From Lactobacillus apis (lineage in GTDB: Bacteria > Bacillota > Bacilli > Lactobacillales > Lactobacillaceae), in contig NZ_PDKP01000001.1 in assembly GCF_002837055.1 (NCBI RefSeq), forward strand, positions 607,285 to 671,284: a stretch of DNA of 64,000 nucleotides. The letters are read 5' to 3'. The position numbers were made by a program, and so were the translations under genes. Shown piece by piece: positions 7,856-16,656 of this stretch. The stretch's first letter is position 1. Each line of letters begins with the position of its first letter. The notes under the pieces are model-generated. The model was given only the letters and a program-made list of their open reading frames with translations, was not told the DNA's origin and did no database searches.

Positions 7856-8470
7856 ATGTTTTATCATATCATTCGCCCAATTGCCCGCTTTATTGTCTGG
7901 CTACTAAATGGGCATTTACATGTTAATCATAAAGAACGTATCCCAGATGGGAATTATATTTTGGCAGCTCCGCATCGCACGTGGTGGGAACCGATTTTGT
8001 TTGCTTTAGCTGCAAGTCCAAAAGAATTCATGTTTATGACAAAAATTGAATTATTTAAATATCCTGTTTTAAATTTCATTTTAAAGCATGCACATGCCTT
8101 TCCAGTTGACCGTAAAAATCCTGGTCCATCTGCTCTAAAGACACCTATCAAGGGACTAAAAAATGGGAATTATTCATTAATTATCTTTCCATCTGGAACC
8201 AGACATTCCGCCGAACTAAAAGGCGGAACTATTGCAATTGCAAAGCTATCCGGTAAGCCAATTGTTCCCGTTGTTTATCAAGGTCCTCTGACCTTTACAG
8301 GACTTCTAAAGAGAAAACCACTTGAGGTTTGCTTTGGCGACCCTATTCAAGTTGATCGAAAAATCAAACTAACACATGAAAATGAAGCAATGTTAGATAA
8401 TCGGCTTAAAGAAGCTTGGAATAAGATTGATCAAGAACAGAATCCTAATTTTCATTATCAACCAAAGTAA
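7856..8470 (+). CDS. plsC: 1-acyl-sn-glycerol-3-phosphate acyltransferase (PlsC family)
   Basis: This enzyme acylates lysophosphatidate to phosphatidate at the membrane in phospholipid synthesis. I start at ATG 7856, 5 bases after GGAGG, giving 204 residues. Acyltransferase block I appears as PHRTWWEP, with Glu where HX4D enzymes have Asp. The substrate-binding block is FPSGTR, with Ser replacing the usual Glu of FPEGTR. A block IV-like IVPVVYQG follows. These variants leave the catalytic His intact, so activity is likely, but the acyl donor or substrate preference may differ. The gene stands alone between an extended -10 promoter and a terminator. Confidence 0.88.
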   Translation: MFYHIIRPIARFIVWLLNGHLHVNHKERIPDGNYILAAPHRTWWEPILFALAASPKEFMFMTKIELFKYPVLNFILKHAHAFPVDRKNPGPSALKTPIKGLKNGNYSLIIFPSGTRHSAELKGGTIAIAKLSGKPIVPVVYQGPLTFTGLLKRKPLEVCFGDPIQVDRKIKLTHENEAMLDNRLKEAWNKIDQEQNPNFHYQPK

Positions 8471-8484
8471 AAACAGACAAAATG

Positions 8485-8519
8485 AAAAGATTAAACTTTA
8501 ATAAGTTTAATCTTTTTTT
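8485..8519 (+). terminator. plsC terminator
   Basis: The arms AAAAGATTAAACTT and AAGTTTAATCTTTT flank a TAAT loop and are followed by a T-run. Confidence 0.85.
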
Positions 8520-8568
8520 GTAGTGTTAAAATAATTACGACTGTAATTGAATGGAGGAAGTCAAAAAA

Positions 8569-9747
8569 TTGTTAGAGAAAACATTTTATAAAATGATGTT
8601 AAGTAAGTCTTTTCCTTTCCCAGTGAAAGTAACCTATTGGGATGGTAAGAGTGAAGTTTATGGCAATGGCAACCCAAACATTGAAATCATTTTTAATGAA
8701 AAAATTCCAGTTAATGAAATCACCCGTAATGCTTCATTAGCACTCGGCGAAGCATACATGGATAAAAAGATTGAAATCAAGGGCAGTATACAGGAACTTA
8801 TCCTTGGAGCTTATGAAAGCCCAAACAGTTTTATGCGGTCTAGTAAATTCCGCAAATTTATGCCTAAGCAAAATCATACTGAACAACAGAGTGAAAAAGA
8901 CGTTCAAAGTCACTATGATATCGGTAATGATTTCTATAAGTTGTGGCTTGACCCTACGATGACCTACTCATGTGCATACTTCAAGGAAGGCAATCAAGAC
9001 GACCTTGAAAAGGCTCAAATTGATAAAATTAATCACATTCTTGATAAACTACATCCACAAAAAGGTAAAACTCTTTTAGATATAGGTTGTGGCTGGGGAA
9101 CGCTTATGTTGACTGCAGCCAAAGAATATGATCTTAAGGTTACTGGTGTAACTTTAAGCGAAGAACAATATAAACTTGTTCAAAAGAAAATTTACGATGA
9201 AAATCTACAGGATCAGGTAGAAGTTAAGCTAGAAGACTATCGCGAACTTGGCGATCAACAATGGGATTACATTACTTCAGTTGGCATGTTTGAGCATGTT
9301 GGTAAAGAAAATCTTGGTCAGTATTTTAATGACGTTGCAAAATACCTTAAAAAAGACGGCGTTGCCCTAATCCACGGAATTACCCGCCAACAAGGTGGCG
9401 CTAGCAATGCTTGGATTGATAAGTACATCTTCCCAGGTGGCTATATCCCAGGACTAGATGAAAATGTTCATCATATTGTCGAAAATGGTATGCAAATTGA
9501 TGACATGGAAATGTTAAGACGCCATTATCAACGAACAATTGAAATTTGGGATAAAAACTTTAACAATCATCGTGATGTTATTCAGAAAAACATGGGTGAG
9601 CGCTTCACTAGAATGTGGGATCTTTATTTACAAGCATGTGCTGCCTCCTTTGAATCAGGAAATATTGACGTAGTTCAATATCTCCTAACCAAAGGGCCGT
9701 CTGGTAAAAACTTACCAATGACTCGAGATTACATGCTTAAAAATTAA
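8569..9747 (+). CDS. cfa: Cyclopropane-fatty-acyl-phospholipid synthase
   Basis: This SAM-dependent enzyme adds a methylene bridge to unsaturated acyl chains of membrane lipids, a stress and acid adaptation in lactobacilli. After an N-terminal lipid-binding domain come the typical [10 protein letters not shown] (about 120), LDIGCGWG (SAM motif I) and FEHVG, and later the HRRY-like region [10 protein letters not shown] prefer TTG at 8569, because GGAGG at 8553-8557 would be inside the gene if ATG 8551 were used; that alternative adds 6 residues. A possible extended -10 (TGTTAAAAT, ending 8532) precedes it. It is monocistronic, with its own terminator. Confidence 0.92.
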   Translation: MLEKTFYKMMLSKSFPFPVKVTYWDGKSEVYGNGNPNIEIIFNEKIPVNEITRNASLALGEAYMDKKIEIKGSIQELILGAYESPNSFMRSSKFRKFMPKQNHTEQQSEKDVQSHYDIGNDFYKLWLDPTMTYSCAYFKEGNQDDLEKAQIDKINHILDKLHPQKGKTLLDIGCGWGTLMLTAAKEYDLKVTGVTLSEEQYKLVQKKIYDENLQDQVEVKLEDYRELGDQQWDYITSVGMFEHVGKENLGQYFNDVAKYLKKDGVALIHGITRQQGGASNAWIDKYIFPGGYIPGLDENVHHIVENGMQIDDMEMLRRHYQRTIEIWDKNFNNHRDVIQKNMGERFTRMWDLYLQACAASFESGNIDVVQYLLTKGPSGKNLPMTRDYMLKN

Positions 9748-9773
9748 AACAAACGAGCTATAACTCAATTTTT

Positions 9774-9813
9774 AAAAGATTAGTTACGTATTTAATCGTA
9801 ACTAATCTTTTTT
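9774..9813 (+). terminator. cfa terminator
   Basis: The stem AAAGATTAGTTACG/CGTAACTAATCTTT has an 8-base loop and a T-run. Confidence 0.88.
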
Positions 9814-9841
9814 ATTTTCAACTAGAATTTTTTGACCAAAT

Positions 9842-9884
9842 TAAAAACAACCTTCGAATTCAATAATGATATCGAAAGTTGCTT
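9842..9884 (-). terminator. Terminator of the FAD-linked oxidase gene
   Basis: On the minus strand, GCAACTTTCGA pairs with TCGAAGGTTGT (one or two wobble pairs) and is followed by TTTTTA. Confidence 0.65.
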
Positions 9885-9910
9885 TATAAACTTATTTACC
9901 TTTTATATTT

Positions 9911-11311
9911 TTACATCTTAAAGATTTTACCAGGGTTAACAACTTCATTAGGATCAAACAACTTCTTAACTTGACGTAAAAGCTCAGTGTAGTCGTGACC
10001 ATAGAAATCTTCATAATAACCAGCACGAGCATAACCAATACCGTGTTCGCCGGACATATTACCATCAAGTGATTTAGCTGTCTTGTATAATTCTGAAATT
10101 ACTTTATCACTTGTCTTAGCGTATTCTTCATCAGACATATCGTCAGAGCAAAGATAAATATGTAAGTTTCCGTCTCCGGCATGTCCAAAGTTTGGAATTC
10201 TAATGTTCAATTCGTTTTCAAGCTCTTCGATACGATCTAAAACTTCTGGAATGTGGTTAATTGGAACACAGACATCTATTTCATCCATCTTTGGAGTTGA
10301 CTTTTGAATTGCAAGAAGTAATTCTTCACGACATTTCCAAATTTTCTTAGCTTCTTCTGAATCGGCACTTAAGATAACTGCATCTTCAGCTTTAAATTCT
10401 TTTACAGCTTCCAATGCTTGTTTCAACTCTGCTTGCCACTCTTCTTCAGTAAATGAATCGAGGCCCATGATAATAAAACCATCACCATTTTTAATTGGGA
10501 ATTCATCGTTTGCGTATTTTTCCCATAAGTTAATCACTTTACGTCCCATGAATTCAACTGTAGTTGGAACAACACCGGAAGCAAGAATTGCTGGAACTGA
10601 TCTAATTGCATCATTCAAAGTTGGGAAAGGAATAATTGCATTAATTGATTTACGTGGCTTTGGATACAATCTCAATGTAACTTCAGTAACAACGCCAAGC
10701 GTACCTTCTGAACCAATAATCAAATCTTTTAGAGAATAACCTGATGAAGATTTAACTGCTTTCGAGCCAAACTTATACAATTTTCCGTTAGTTAAGACAA
10801 CCTTCAATTCACGGATGTGCTCTCTTGTAACACCATACTTGATTGCTTTTAAACCACCGGCATTTGTATCAACATTACCACCAATTGTAGCCCAGTGCAT
10901 AGCAGGTGCTGGCATATAAGTAAATGGTTTATCAGCAAGATATTCTTCAATATCCTTTAATCTGATTCCTGCTTGAACTGTCATAGTTAAACCATCTGGA
11001 TCATATTCTAAAACACGGTTCATTTTAACCATATCGAGTGAGATACCACCATCAACAGATAAGTTGGCACCCATTAAACCAGTTGAATTACCACGTGGCA
11101 CCAAAGGAATATGATGATCACTCGCATATTTAACAACATTTTCTACTTCTTGATTAGTAACTGGTTGAATTACTAATTCTGGCATTGCTGTTACTGTTCT
11201 AAATTGGTCATGATCCCAATGTTTAGTTGGCTCTGTAACAAAACGCTCAGGTTCTGAAATAAATTTACGTAAATTTTCACGATCAGTATCATTAATTTGA
11301 TGGTATTCCAT
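9911..11311 (-). CDS. FAD-linked oxidase, GlcD/D-lactate dehydrogenase type
   Basis: This flavoprotein of the FAD-binding PCMH/FAD-oxidase C family probably oxidises a 2-hydroxyacid such as D-lactate or glycolate. The FAD-binding half shows VPRGNSTGLMGANL (about 75-90), NVDTNAGG and GSEGTLGVVTEVTL. The C-terminal substrate domain shows HAGDGNLH and GEHGIG, family hallmarks. The length of 466 residues is usual. It carries no iron-sulphur cysteine cluster, so it would work with a separate acceptor or with oxygen. It is monocistronic, with a consensus-like promoter and its own terminator. The substrate cannot be fixed from sequence. Confidence 0.85.
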   Translation of the reverse strand: MEYHQINDTDRENLRKFISEPERFVTEPTKHWDHDQFRTVTAMPELVIQPVTNQEVENVVKYASDHHIPLVPRGNSTGLMGANLSVDGGISLDMVKMNRVLEYDPDGLTMTVQAGIRLKDIEEYLADKPFTYMPAPAMHWATIGGNVDTNAGGLKAIKYGVTREHIRELKVVLTNGKLYKFGSKAVKSSSGYSLKDLIIGSEGTLGVVTEVTLRLYPKPRKSINAIIPFPTLNDAIRSVPAILASGVVPTTVEFMGRKVINLWEKYANDEFPIKNGDGFIIMGLDSFTEEEWQAELKQALEAVKEFKAEDAVILSADSEEAKKIWKCREELLLAIQKSTPKMDEIDVCVPINHIPEVLDRIEELENELNIRIPNFGHAGDGNLHIYLCSDDMSDEEYAKTSDKVISELYKTAKSLDGNMSGEHGIGYARAGYYEDFYGHDYTELLRQVKKLFDPNEVVNPGKIFKM

Positions 11312-11362
11312 TTCAAACTTCCTATTTCTAAAACATAAATATTTTTAATTGTTATTATAATT

Positions 11363-11391
11363 AATTTACATCTTTGTGTAACCGCTGTCAA
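11363..11391 (-). promoter_or_regulatory. Promoter of the FAD-linked oxidase gene
   Basis: The consensus -35 TTGACA (11386-11391), 17-bp spacer and -10 TAAATT (11363-11368) lie on the minus strand. A small TCAACAGTTGA palindrome (11388-11398) overlaps the -35 and could be an operator. Confidence 0.65.
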
Positions 11392-11401
11392 CAGTTGATG
11401 T

Positions 11402-11437
11402 AAAAGAAAAGCACGGGATAATTAAATAACCCGTGCA
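11402..11437 (-). terminator. Terminator of the ABC exporter operon
   Basis: The GC-rich arms GCACGGG and CCCGTGC are followed by TTTTCTTTT on the minus strand. Confidence 0.8.
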
Positions 11438-11442
11438 TAAAC

Positions 11443-13233
11443 TTATTTTTGACTGTTTTGCAACTTATATAAGTTGTAGTAATAACCTTTTTGAGCTAAT
11501 AATTGTTCATGATTTCCATGTTCAACTATTTTACCATCGTTTAAAACGATAATTTGATCAGCATCAACAATTGTCGACAATCGGTGTGCAATGGCCAAAG
11601 TAGTTCGGCCTTTTCTTAAACTCTTTAAGGCAGTTTGAATTAATGTTTCAGTTTCAGTATCAACGTTAGCCGTTGCTTCATCAAGAACTAAAATTTTCGG
11701 ATCAGTGACTAAAGTACGTGCAAATGAGATTAGTTGTCGTTGTCCCTGACTGAACTCGCTGCCACCTTCACCAACCTTGGCATGATATTTACCGGGAAGA
11801 TTTTCGATAAACCCATCTGCTTGAACAGTTTTTGCTGCATTCTTAATTTCTTCATCAGTGATATTTTTATTATAGAGTCTAATATTAGAATTCACATCAC
11901 CATAAAACATGAATGGTTCCTGTAAAACTAGACCCAGTTTTTTGCGAAGCTCTTCTTTTGGATACTTCTTTATATCTACACCATCAATTAGTACTTGCCC
12001 CTTATAGAATTCATAAAAACGCATCATTACGTTGATAATTGAACTCTTACCGGAACCAGTGTGTCCAACAATTCCCAAGGTTTCACCTGGATTAACAGTA
12101 AAAGAAATATCATGCAATATTTCATTTTTACCATCATATGAAAAGCTTACATGCTTAAATTCAATTTTACCTTTAGTAATTATTAAGCCTTTTTCAGCTT
12201 GCTGCTCAGGTTCAAAGTCTGTATTGTCAAGAATTCTAAAGATTCTCTTTCCTGCAACAATTCCATCTTGAAAGAAGGTCATTTGATCCATCATATTAGC
12301 AATTGGATTGAAGAATTGCGAGATATATTGTGAAAATGCATAAACCACACCTGCAGGAACAAAAGTCTCACGTAGTGGAAAACCAAAGTACATCAAGGTT
12401 AAAGCAAGTGCTATCGAGTAAAGCATACTCGTTAACGGTGATAAAAGTAATGAATTAAGGTTTATCATACTAAAACGCGTCTTCATTAAAGAAGTGTTTT
12501 CATGTTCAAAATTATCAATCATTCGCTTTTCTTGTTTGAATTGCTGAATTAAAGAAACCCCTTCAATTGACTCGTTTAAATTCGTATTAATGCGACTTAA
12601 GCGCTCGCGATAATTTCGGTATAACTTTGAACTTCTCTTAGAATATTGCCAAATAATTAGCAATAAAATGGGTAAAAATGCCAAAACAATTAAGCCCGCA
12701 TAAAAGTTAGTCGTAAACATCGCTACTAAAGCAGAAATAATTGAGAAGAATGACATGACTACACTTGAAAGTACAACTAAGAAGTTGCTCAAAGTCATCG
12801 TATCGTTAGTAACACGCGAAACGATTGACCCGGCTGGAGTTTGATCAAAATAGCGCATTCCCAAGCTTTGCAATTGCTTATATAATGCTGACCGTAAACT
12901 CTCAAGCGATTTTTCAGAACCTAAAGCAAAAAAGTACTCGTAAGTAAACTGCAAAACCGCTTTGATAACCGAACCAAAAGCATATAAGAAACCAGCAAAT
13001 AAGATGATTTGGGTTGTAACACTCTCTTTAACTAAGTAATTGTCCAAAAAGAACTGCAATCCATATGGTAGAAGCATGTTGATTACACTAACCAAAAATG
13101 CTCCAATACCCGCAATAATCATTTCATTTTTGAACCGCATTACAAAGCGCATCAAACGTTTGAAGATGCTAATTTGTTCTTTTACAGGTATTTCTTTTGA
13201 CCAGACAGATTCATAATTACTTTGATCGTCCAT
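11443..13233 (-). CDS. ABC exporter half-transporter (LmrD/YheH-like), canonical Walker B
   Basis: The N-terminal six-helix exporter domain (about residues 1-330) and C-terminal ATPase (about 350-596) form one half of a heterodimeric multidrug-type exporter. The ATPase has Walker A GHTGSGKSS and Walker B LVLDEA with the catalytic Glu. Its signature is the variant FSQGQ rather than LSGGQ, as is common in the YheH/LmrD class. I start at ATG 13233, one base after the partner's stop and 6 bases after AGGTG; a GTG at 13242 is possible. Substrate is unknown: drugs, lipids or bile salts are usual for relatives. Confidence 0.88.
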   Translation of the reverse strand: MDDQSNYESVWSKEIPVKEQISIFKRLMRFVMRFKNEMIIAGIGAFLVSVINMLLPYGLQFFLDNYLVKESVTTQIILFAGFLYAFGSVIKAVLQFTYEYFFALGSEKSLESLRSALYKQLQSLGMRYFDQTPAGSIVSRVTNDTMTLSNFLVVLSSVVMSFFSIISALVAMFTTNFYAGLIVLAFLPILLLIIWQYSKRSSKLYRNYRERLSRINTNLNESIEGVSLIQQFKQEKRMIDNFEHENTSLMKTRFSMINLNSLLLSPLTSMLYSIALALTLMYFGFPLRETFVPAGVVYAFSQYISQFFNPIANMMDQMTFFQDGIVAGKRIFRILDNTDFEPEQQAEKGLIITKGKIEFKHVSFSYDGKNEILHDISFTVNPGETLGIVGHTGSGKSSIINVMMRFYEFYKGQVLIDGVDIKKYPKEELRKKLGLVLQEPFMFYGDVNSNIRLYNKNITDEEIKNAAKTVQADGFIENLPGKYHAKVGEGGSEFSQGQRQLISFARTLVTDPKILVLDEATANVDTETETLIQTALKSLRKGRTTLAIAHRLSTIVDADQIIVLNDGKIVEHGNHEQLLAQKGYYYNLYKLQNSQK

Positions 13234-13234
13234 C

Positions 13235-14989
13235 TTATTCACCTACCTTTGCTTCTAATTCTTGGCGTTGCCACATGTCTGCATACCAGCCGTTTTCTGC
13301 TAACAGCTGATCATGCGTACCTCTTTCAACAATTTGACCGTCTTTTAGAACCAAAATTAAATCGGCATTCATAACTGAGGTCAGTCTGTGCGTAGCAATT
13401 AAAGTGGTTTTACCTTCACGCTCTTTACTTAGTGACTCTAAAATTGCCATTTCAGTTTTTGCGTCAACAGCGGATAAAGCATCATCTAGGACTAAAATTT
13501 GACTTTGCTTCAACAAAGCTCGTGCAATTGACATTCTTTGCTTCTGTCCCCCAGAAAGAGAAACGCCGTTTTCACCAACAAGAGTGTTGTAGCCACCAGG
13601 CATTTGCAAAATATCATTGTGCAAATCACTTTTTTTAGCAGCTGACACAATCGCACTCTCATCTGAATTTGCATCTGAAAAAGCAATATTCTTTTGAATA
13701 CTTGTTGAGAAAAGATAATTATCTTGCGGAACATATGAAATCTGACGCAATAAAACATTTAATGGTATTTCTCTAATATCATGACCATTTAATGTTATCT
13801 TCCCATCATATTTATCAAATTCACGCAGCAACAGTTGAATAATCGTAGTTTTACCTGCTCCGACCTTCCCAACTAGTCCAAGTGTCTGCCCCGTTTTTAA
13901 AGTGAAATCAATATTGTGCAGCACTGGAATTTGAGGCTCATCAGGATAAGCAAAAGATTTTACTTGGTATTTCAAATCACCTGCAATATCTTGAGCTTGA
14001 AGACTTTGATCAGCATGTTGATCGGTAATTTCAGGTTTTTCATCAAGTAGTTTTTCAACTCGATCATAGCTTGCGCTACCTCGCTCAAGGATATTAAATA
14101 GGTAACCAATTGCAAACATAGGCCAAACCATATTCCCGATATAGGCAATAAATGATACAAGTTGCCCAATTGATAAAGCCTTGTGACTAACCAACAATCC
14201 ACCATAAATAATAGTTATTGTATAGGTCAGTCCAATAAGAAGCGTTCCCAATGGGTCAAATAATGAATCCCACTTAAAGACACGCTTATTGATTTTAATC
14301 GTATCATTAACCATGTCATTGAAGGCTTCAGTATCTTCTTTTCCTTGACCAAAGGTTTTTAGGACCTTAATCCCGGAAATCGATTCCTGAGTTTTATTGT
14401 TTAAACGAGAAAAAGCAGCCTGAGATTCATCAAACGCACCGTATAGCTGATCGCCTAATTTCCATGCCCCCCAAGCCAGAAATGGTAATGGAATAAGTGC
14501 AACGATTGTTAACCGCCAATCAACAAATACTATCATTGCGACCATTGTTGTTACACTCATCAAAAGTGAATCAACTAATGTCAATACACCTTCACCCGCA
14601 ACTTCCTGAATCGCTGAAACATCATTAGTGGCGTGTGCCATTAGGTCACCTGTTCTATGGCGTTGATAGAATGTACGATCCATTTCCATAAAGTGCTCAA
14701 ACAGTTTAGAGCGCATTTGCAATTCTAATTCGGCTGCACCACCCCAAATTTGACGACGCCAAAAATAGCGGAAAGCATATAAAACTAACGCAGCTAGTAC
14801 AATGGCTAAGATTAAAGTCGCATATTCTTGCCAAGAAATATGACCTTTATCTAATTGATCAGCCATTAACCCCAAAATTCTTGGTGGTACTAAGTTAATT
14901 ACTGAAGTCAGTGCTAGAAAAGCAACACCGATTAAATAGCGTTTCTTTTCCTTTTTAAAAAACCAGCCTAACTTAAAAAATATACCCAT
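13235..14989 (-). CDS. ABC exporter half-transporter (LmrC/YheI-like), degenerate catalytic site
   Basis: This 584-residue membrane-ATPase half-transporter pairs with the downstream gene. Walker A reads GKVGAGKTT, the signature is canonical LSGGQ, and Walker B ends LVLDDA, with Asp where the catalytic Glu should be. Together with the partner's FSQGQ signature and intact Glu, this is the asymmetric arrangement of heterodimeric exporters such as LmrCD. One ATP site should be degenerate and one hydrolytic. The start ATG follows AGGTG. A weak terminator separates it from yneF by only about 20 bp, so read-through from yneF is the likely transcription source. Confidence 0.88.
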   Translation of the reverse strand: MGIFFKLGWFFKKEKKRYLIGVAFLALTSVINLVPPRILGLMADQLDKGHISWQEYATLILAIVLAALVLYAFRYFWRRQIWGGAAELELQMRSKLFEHFMEMDRTFYQRHRTGDLMAHATNDVSAIQEVAGEGVLTLVDSLLMSVTTMVAMIVFVDWRLTIVALIPLPFLAWGAWKLGDQLYGAFDESQAAFSRLNNKTQESISGIKVLKTFGQGKEDTEAFNDMVNDTIKINKRVFKWDSLFDPLGTLLIGLTYTITIIYGGLLVSHKALSIGQLVSFIAYIGNMVWPMFAIGYLFNILERGSASYDRVEKLLDEKPEITDQHADQSLQAQDIAGDLKYQVKSFAYPDEPQIPVLHNIDFTLKTGQTLGLVGKVGAGKTTIIQLLLREFDKYDGKITLNGHDIREIPLNVLLRQISYVPQDNYLFSTSIQKNIAFSDANSDESAIVSAAKKSDLHNDILQMPGGYNTLVGENGVSLSGGQKQRMSIARALLKQSQILVLDDALSAVDAKTEMAILESLSKEREGKTTLIATHRLTSVMNADLILVLKDGQIVERGTHDQLLAENGWYADMWQRQELEAKVGE

Positions 14990-15010
14990 TTTTCACCTGT
15001 CTTTCAAAAT

Positions 15011-15039
15011 AAAAAGGCGGAAGAAATAATCCTCCGTCT
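15011..15039 (-). terminator. Weak terminator or attenuator between yneF and the ABC exporter genes
   Basis: On the minus strand, CGGAGGA pairs with TCTTCCG (one G-T pair) and is followed by a T-run. The ABC gene starts only 21 bp further on. Confidence 0.55.
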
Positions 15040-15060
15040 GATGTCAATCTAGTTAAGATT

Positions 15061-15276
15061 TTATTTTTGATGTTTCATCATGTTCATCACTTGGTTTACC
15101 TTTTTAGCAGAAGGTTTTTGACCCATTTGTGACATCATGGCAACAATCATATCTTCACTGATTGGTGGATTATCTTTAAAATATTTCTTCATGTATGCTC
15201 TAGCACCATAAAAGCCGCCAATAAGACCTATTAGCAGCGCTACAATAATTAATACAATTGCTAATCCTAAATTCAT
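15061..15276 (-). CDS. yneF: YneF family (UPF0154) membrane protein
   Basis: This 71-residue protein has one N-terminal transmembrane helix (LAIVLIIVALLIGLIGGFYG, about 4-23). The family's cytoplasmic tail YMKKYFKDNPPISEDMI follows, with a Met-rich C-terminus. The function is unknown, although the family is conserved across Firmicutes. It sits next to ynzC and lexA, as in the Bacillus yneA-yneF neighbourhood. Confidence 0.88.
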   Translation of the reverse strand: MNLGLAIVLIIVALLIGLIGGFYGARAYMKKYFKDNPPISEDMIVAMMSQMGQKPSAKKVNQVMNMMKHQK

Positions 15277-15345
15277 AAAATAATCACCTCAATTTGTCCA
15301 ATAGATATATCTTACCTAAAAAATAAGTAAATTAAAAGCTATAAA

Positions 15346-15618
15346 TCAGTCTTTTCTCAAGCCTTTCTTACGCTGTGCTTTTTTTGCTTTTTCGGAAGTT
15401 ACTTCTTTACCATTTTTATCTACGATAACCAAGTCTTCGACATCTTGTTTAAAACCAGCACGGAAATTTCTGATAAATTCTTTGTGAAGTTTTTGTCGCT
15501 CCTCTTCTTCTTCTTTAGTTAATCCCTGAGCTTCTTTCTTATGGTATAACTCATTGATTCTATCAGTTAGTTTTTTTTCTTGTTCTTCAGTTAATCTTTG
15601 TTCATTATTTTCAGTCAT
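15346..15618 (-). CDS. ynzC: YnzC-like DUF896 small protein
   Basis: This 90-residue, highly charged, helical protein carries the DUF896 core (LTDRINELYHKKEAQGLT, then RQKLHKEFIRNFRAGFK). The start is ATG 15618 behind GAGAGGTG; an upstream ATG at 15633 would place the ribosome site inside the gene. In Bacillus subtilis ynzC is the last gene of the LexA-controlled yneA-yneB-ynzC operon, divergent from lexA. Here it is likewise divergent from lexA, but yneA and yneB are absent. The function is unknown. Confidence 0.85.
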   Translation of the reverse strand: MTENNEQRLTEEQEKKLTDRINELYHKKEAQGLTKEEEEERQKLHKEFIRNFRAGFKQDVEDLVIVDKNGKEVTSEKAKKAQRKKGLRKD

Positions 15619-15681
15619 TTTTGCACCTCTCATTTGTAAAAGTCTACCTTACTTTTTGGATAAAAAAAAGAATAATTATTT

Positions 15682-15695
15682 AGAACGCCTGTTTG
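15682..15695. promoter_or_regulatory. LexA-binding (SOS) box of lexA
   Basis: The sequence AGAACGCCTGTTTG matches 12 of 14 positions of the Gram-positive SOS box CGAACRNRYGTTYG. It overlaps the lexA -35 box, indicating autoregulation, and lies 64 bp upstream of divergent ynzC. Confidence 0.75.
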
Positions 15696-15721
15696 TATTA
15701 GGCAACATTATTTGTTAGAAT
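15693..15721 (+). promoter_or_regulatory. lexA promoter
   Basis: The -35 TTGTAT (15693-15698), 17-bp spacer and -10 TAGAAT (15716-15721) are followed by GGGAG and the ATG. Confidence 0.7.
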
Positions 15722-15762
15722 GTAGTTAATACAAAGAATTAACTAACGAATGGGAGAAAAAA

Positions 15763-16386
15763 ATGACCAATAAGCAAAGTTCTAAGCAACTACAAATTCT
15801 TCGTTATATATATGATACCGTTGAAAAACGCGGATTCCCTCCCACTGTTAGAGAAATTTGCCAAGGAGTTGAACTCTCATCAACTTCTACAGTTCACGGT
15901 CATCTTTCTAGATTAGAAAGAAAAGGCTTAATTGTTAAGGACGCAACTAAACCTCGAGCACTAGAAATAACAGAAGAAGGCAAAAAGGCACTTGGTGTCA
16001 AGCCTACTGATATTCCAGTTGTTGGTGATGTCACAGCAGGTCAGCCTATTTTAGCCGTTGAAGATATTGAAGATTATTTCCCACTTCCCCCTGATTTAGC
16101 TAATGATGCTGGCGACTTATTCATGCTACGAGTTCACGGTGAAAGCATGATTAACGCTGGTATTTTAAACGGAGACAATGTGATTGTCCGTAAACAAAGC
16201 TCTGCTACTAACGGTGAGATTGTTGTTGCAATGACCGATGAAAATGAAGCAACCGTCAAGCGGTTCTATAAAGAAAAAGATCATTACCGTTTACAGCCAG
16301 AAAATGATACTATGGCACCAATACTCTTGAACAGCGTTCATATCTTAGGTAAAGTGGTTGGCTTATATCGAAACAACATTATTTAG
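15763..16386 (+). CDS. lexA: SOS repressor LexA
   Basis: LexA represses DNA-damage genes and cleaves itself when stimulated by RecA filaments. Residues 1-70 form the winged helix-turn-helix ([20 protein letters not shown]). The self-cleavage bond is Ala92-Gly93 (VTAGQP). The catalytic dyad is Ser128 in GESMI and Lys166 in ATVKRF. At 207 residues it is full length. The promoter contains an SOS box, so it is autoregulated. A second LexA target with two boxes is suggested at 60471-60522. Confidence 0.97.
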   Translation: MTNKQSSKQLQILRYIYDTVEKRGFPPTVREICQGVELSSTSTVHGHLSRLERKGLIVKDATKPRALEITEEGKKALGVKPTDIPVVGDVTAGQPILAVEDIEDYFPLPPDLANDAGDLFMLRVHGESMINAGILNGDNVIVRKQSSATNGEIVVAMTDENEATVKRFYKEKDHYRLQPENDTMAPILLNSVHILGKVVGLYRNNII

Positions 16387-16400
16387 AAACTATTTATTAC

Positions 16401-16450
16401 ACCATTGAAATTTACGAACTAGTTTTATTCGGAATTCAATGGTTTTTTTT
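16401..16450 (+). terminator. lexA terminator
   Basis: ACCATTGAA pairs with TTCAATGGT and is followed by a run of eight T. Confidence 0.75.
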
Positions 16451-16565
16451 CTACATTTTTTGAGTCGCATCTAAATAAAGCAGAAATGCAAAATTTGTCC
16501 TTTTATCTTTCCACAGCAATTATTAAAATGTAATTCACAAATTTTCGAAGTTATTTTGGTATTGA

Positions 16566-16651
16566 ATGCTGTTATATCAATATTTGTTTTAAACTTTGTG
16601 AAATACAGCATAGTTTCACATCAGTTTCACACTTCGATTTTTCACAAAGTT
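16566..16651. repeat. Interleaved inverted repeats in a convergent gap (possible pseudoknot)
   Basis: There are two inverted repeats. ATGCTGT (16566-16572) pairs with ACAGCAT (16605-16611). AACTTTGTGAAA (16592-16603) pairs exactly with TTTCACAAAGTT (16640-16651). They interleave in the order a-b-a'-b', the topology of an H-type pseudoknot, with b and a' one base apart. The motif TTTCACA recurs at 16614, 16625 and 16640. The rest of the gap between lexA and the phosphorylase gene holds no ORF. Confidence 0.55.
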
Positions 16652-16656
16652 GGAAA

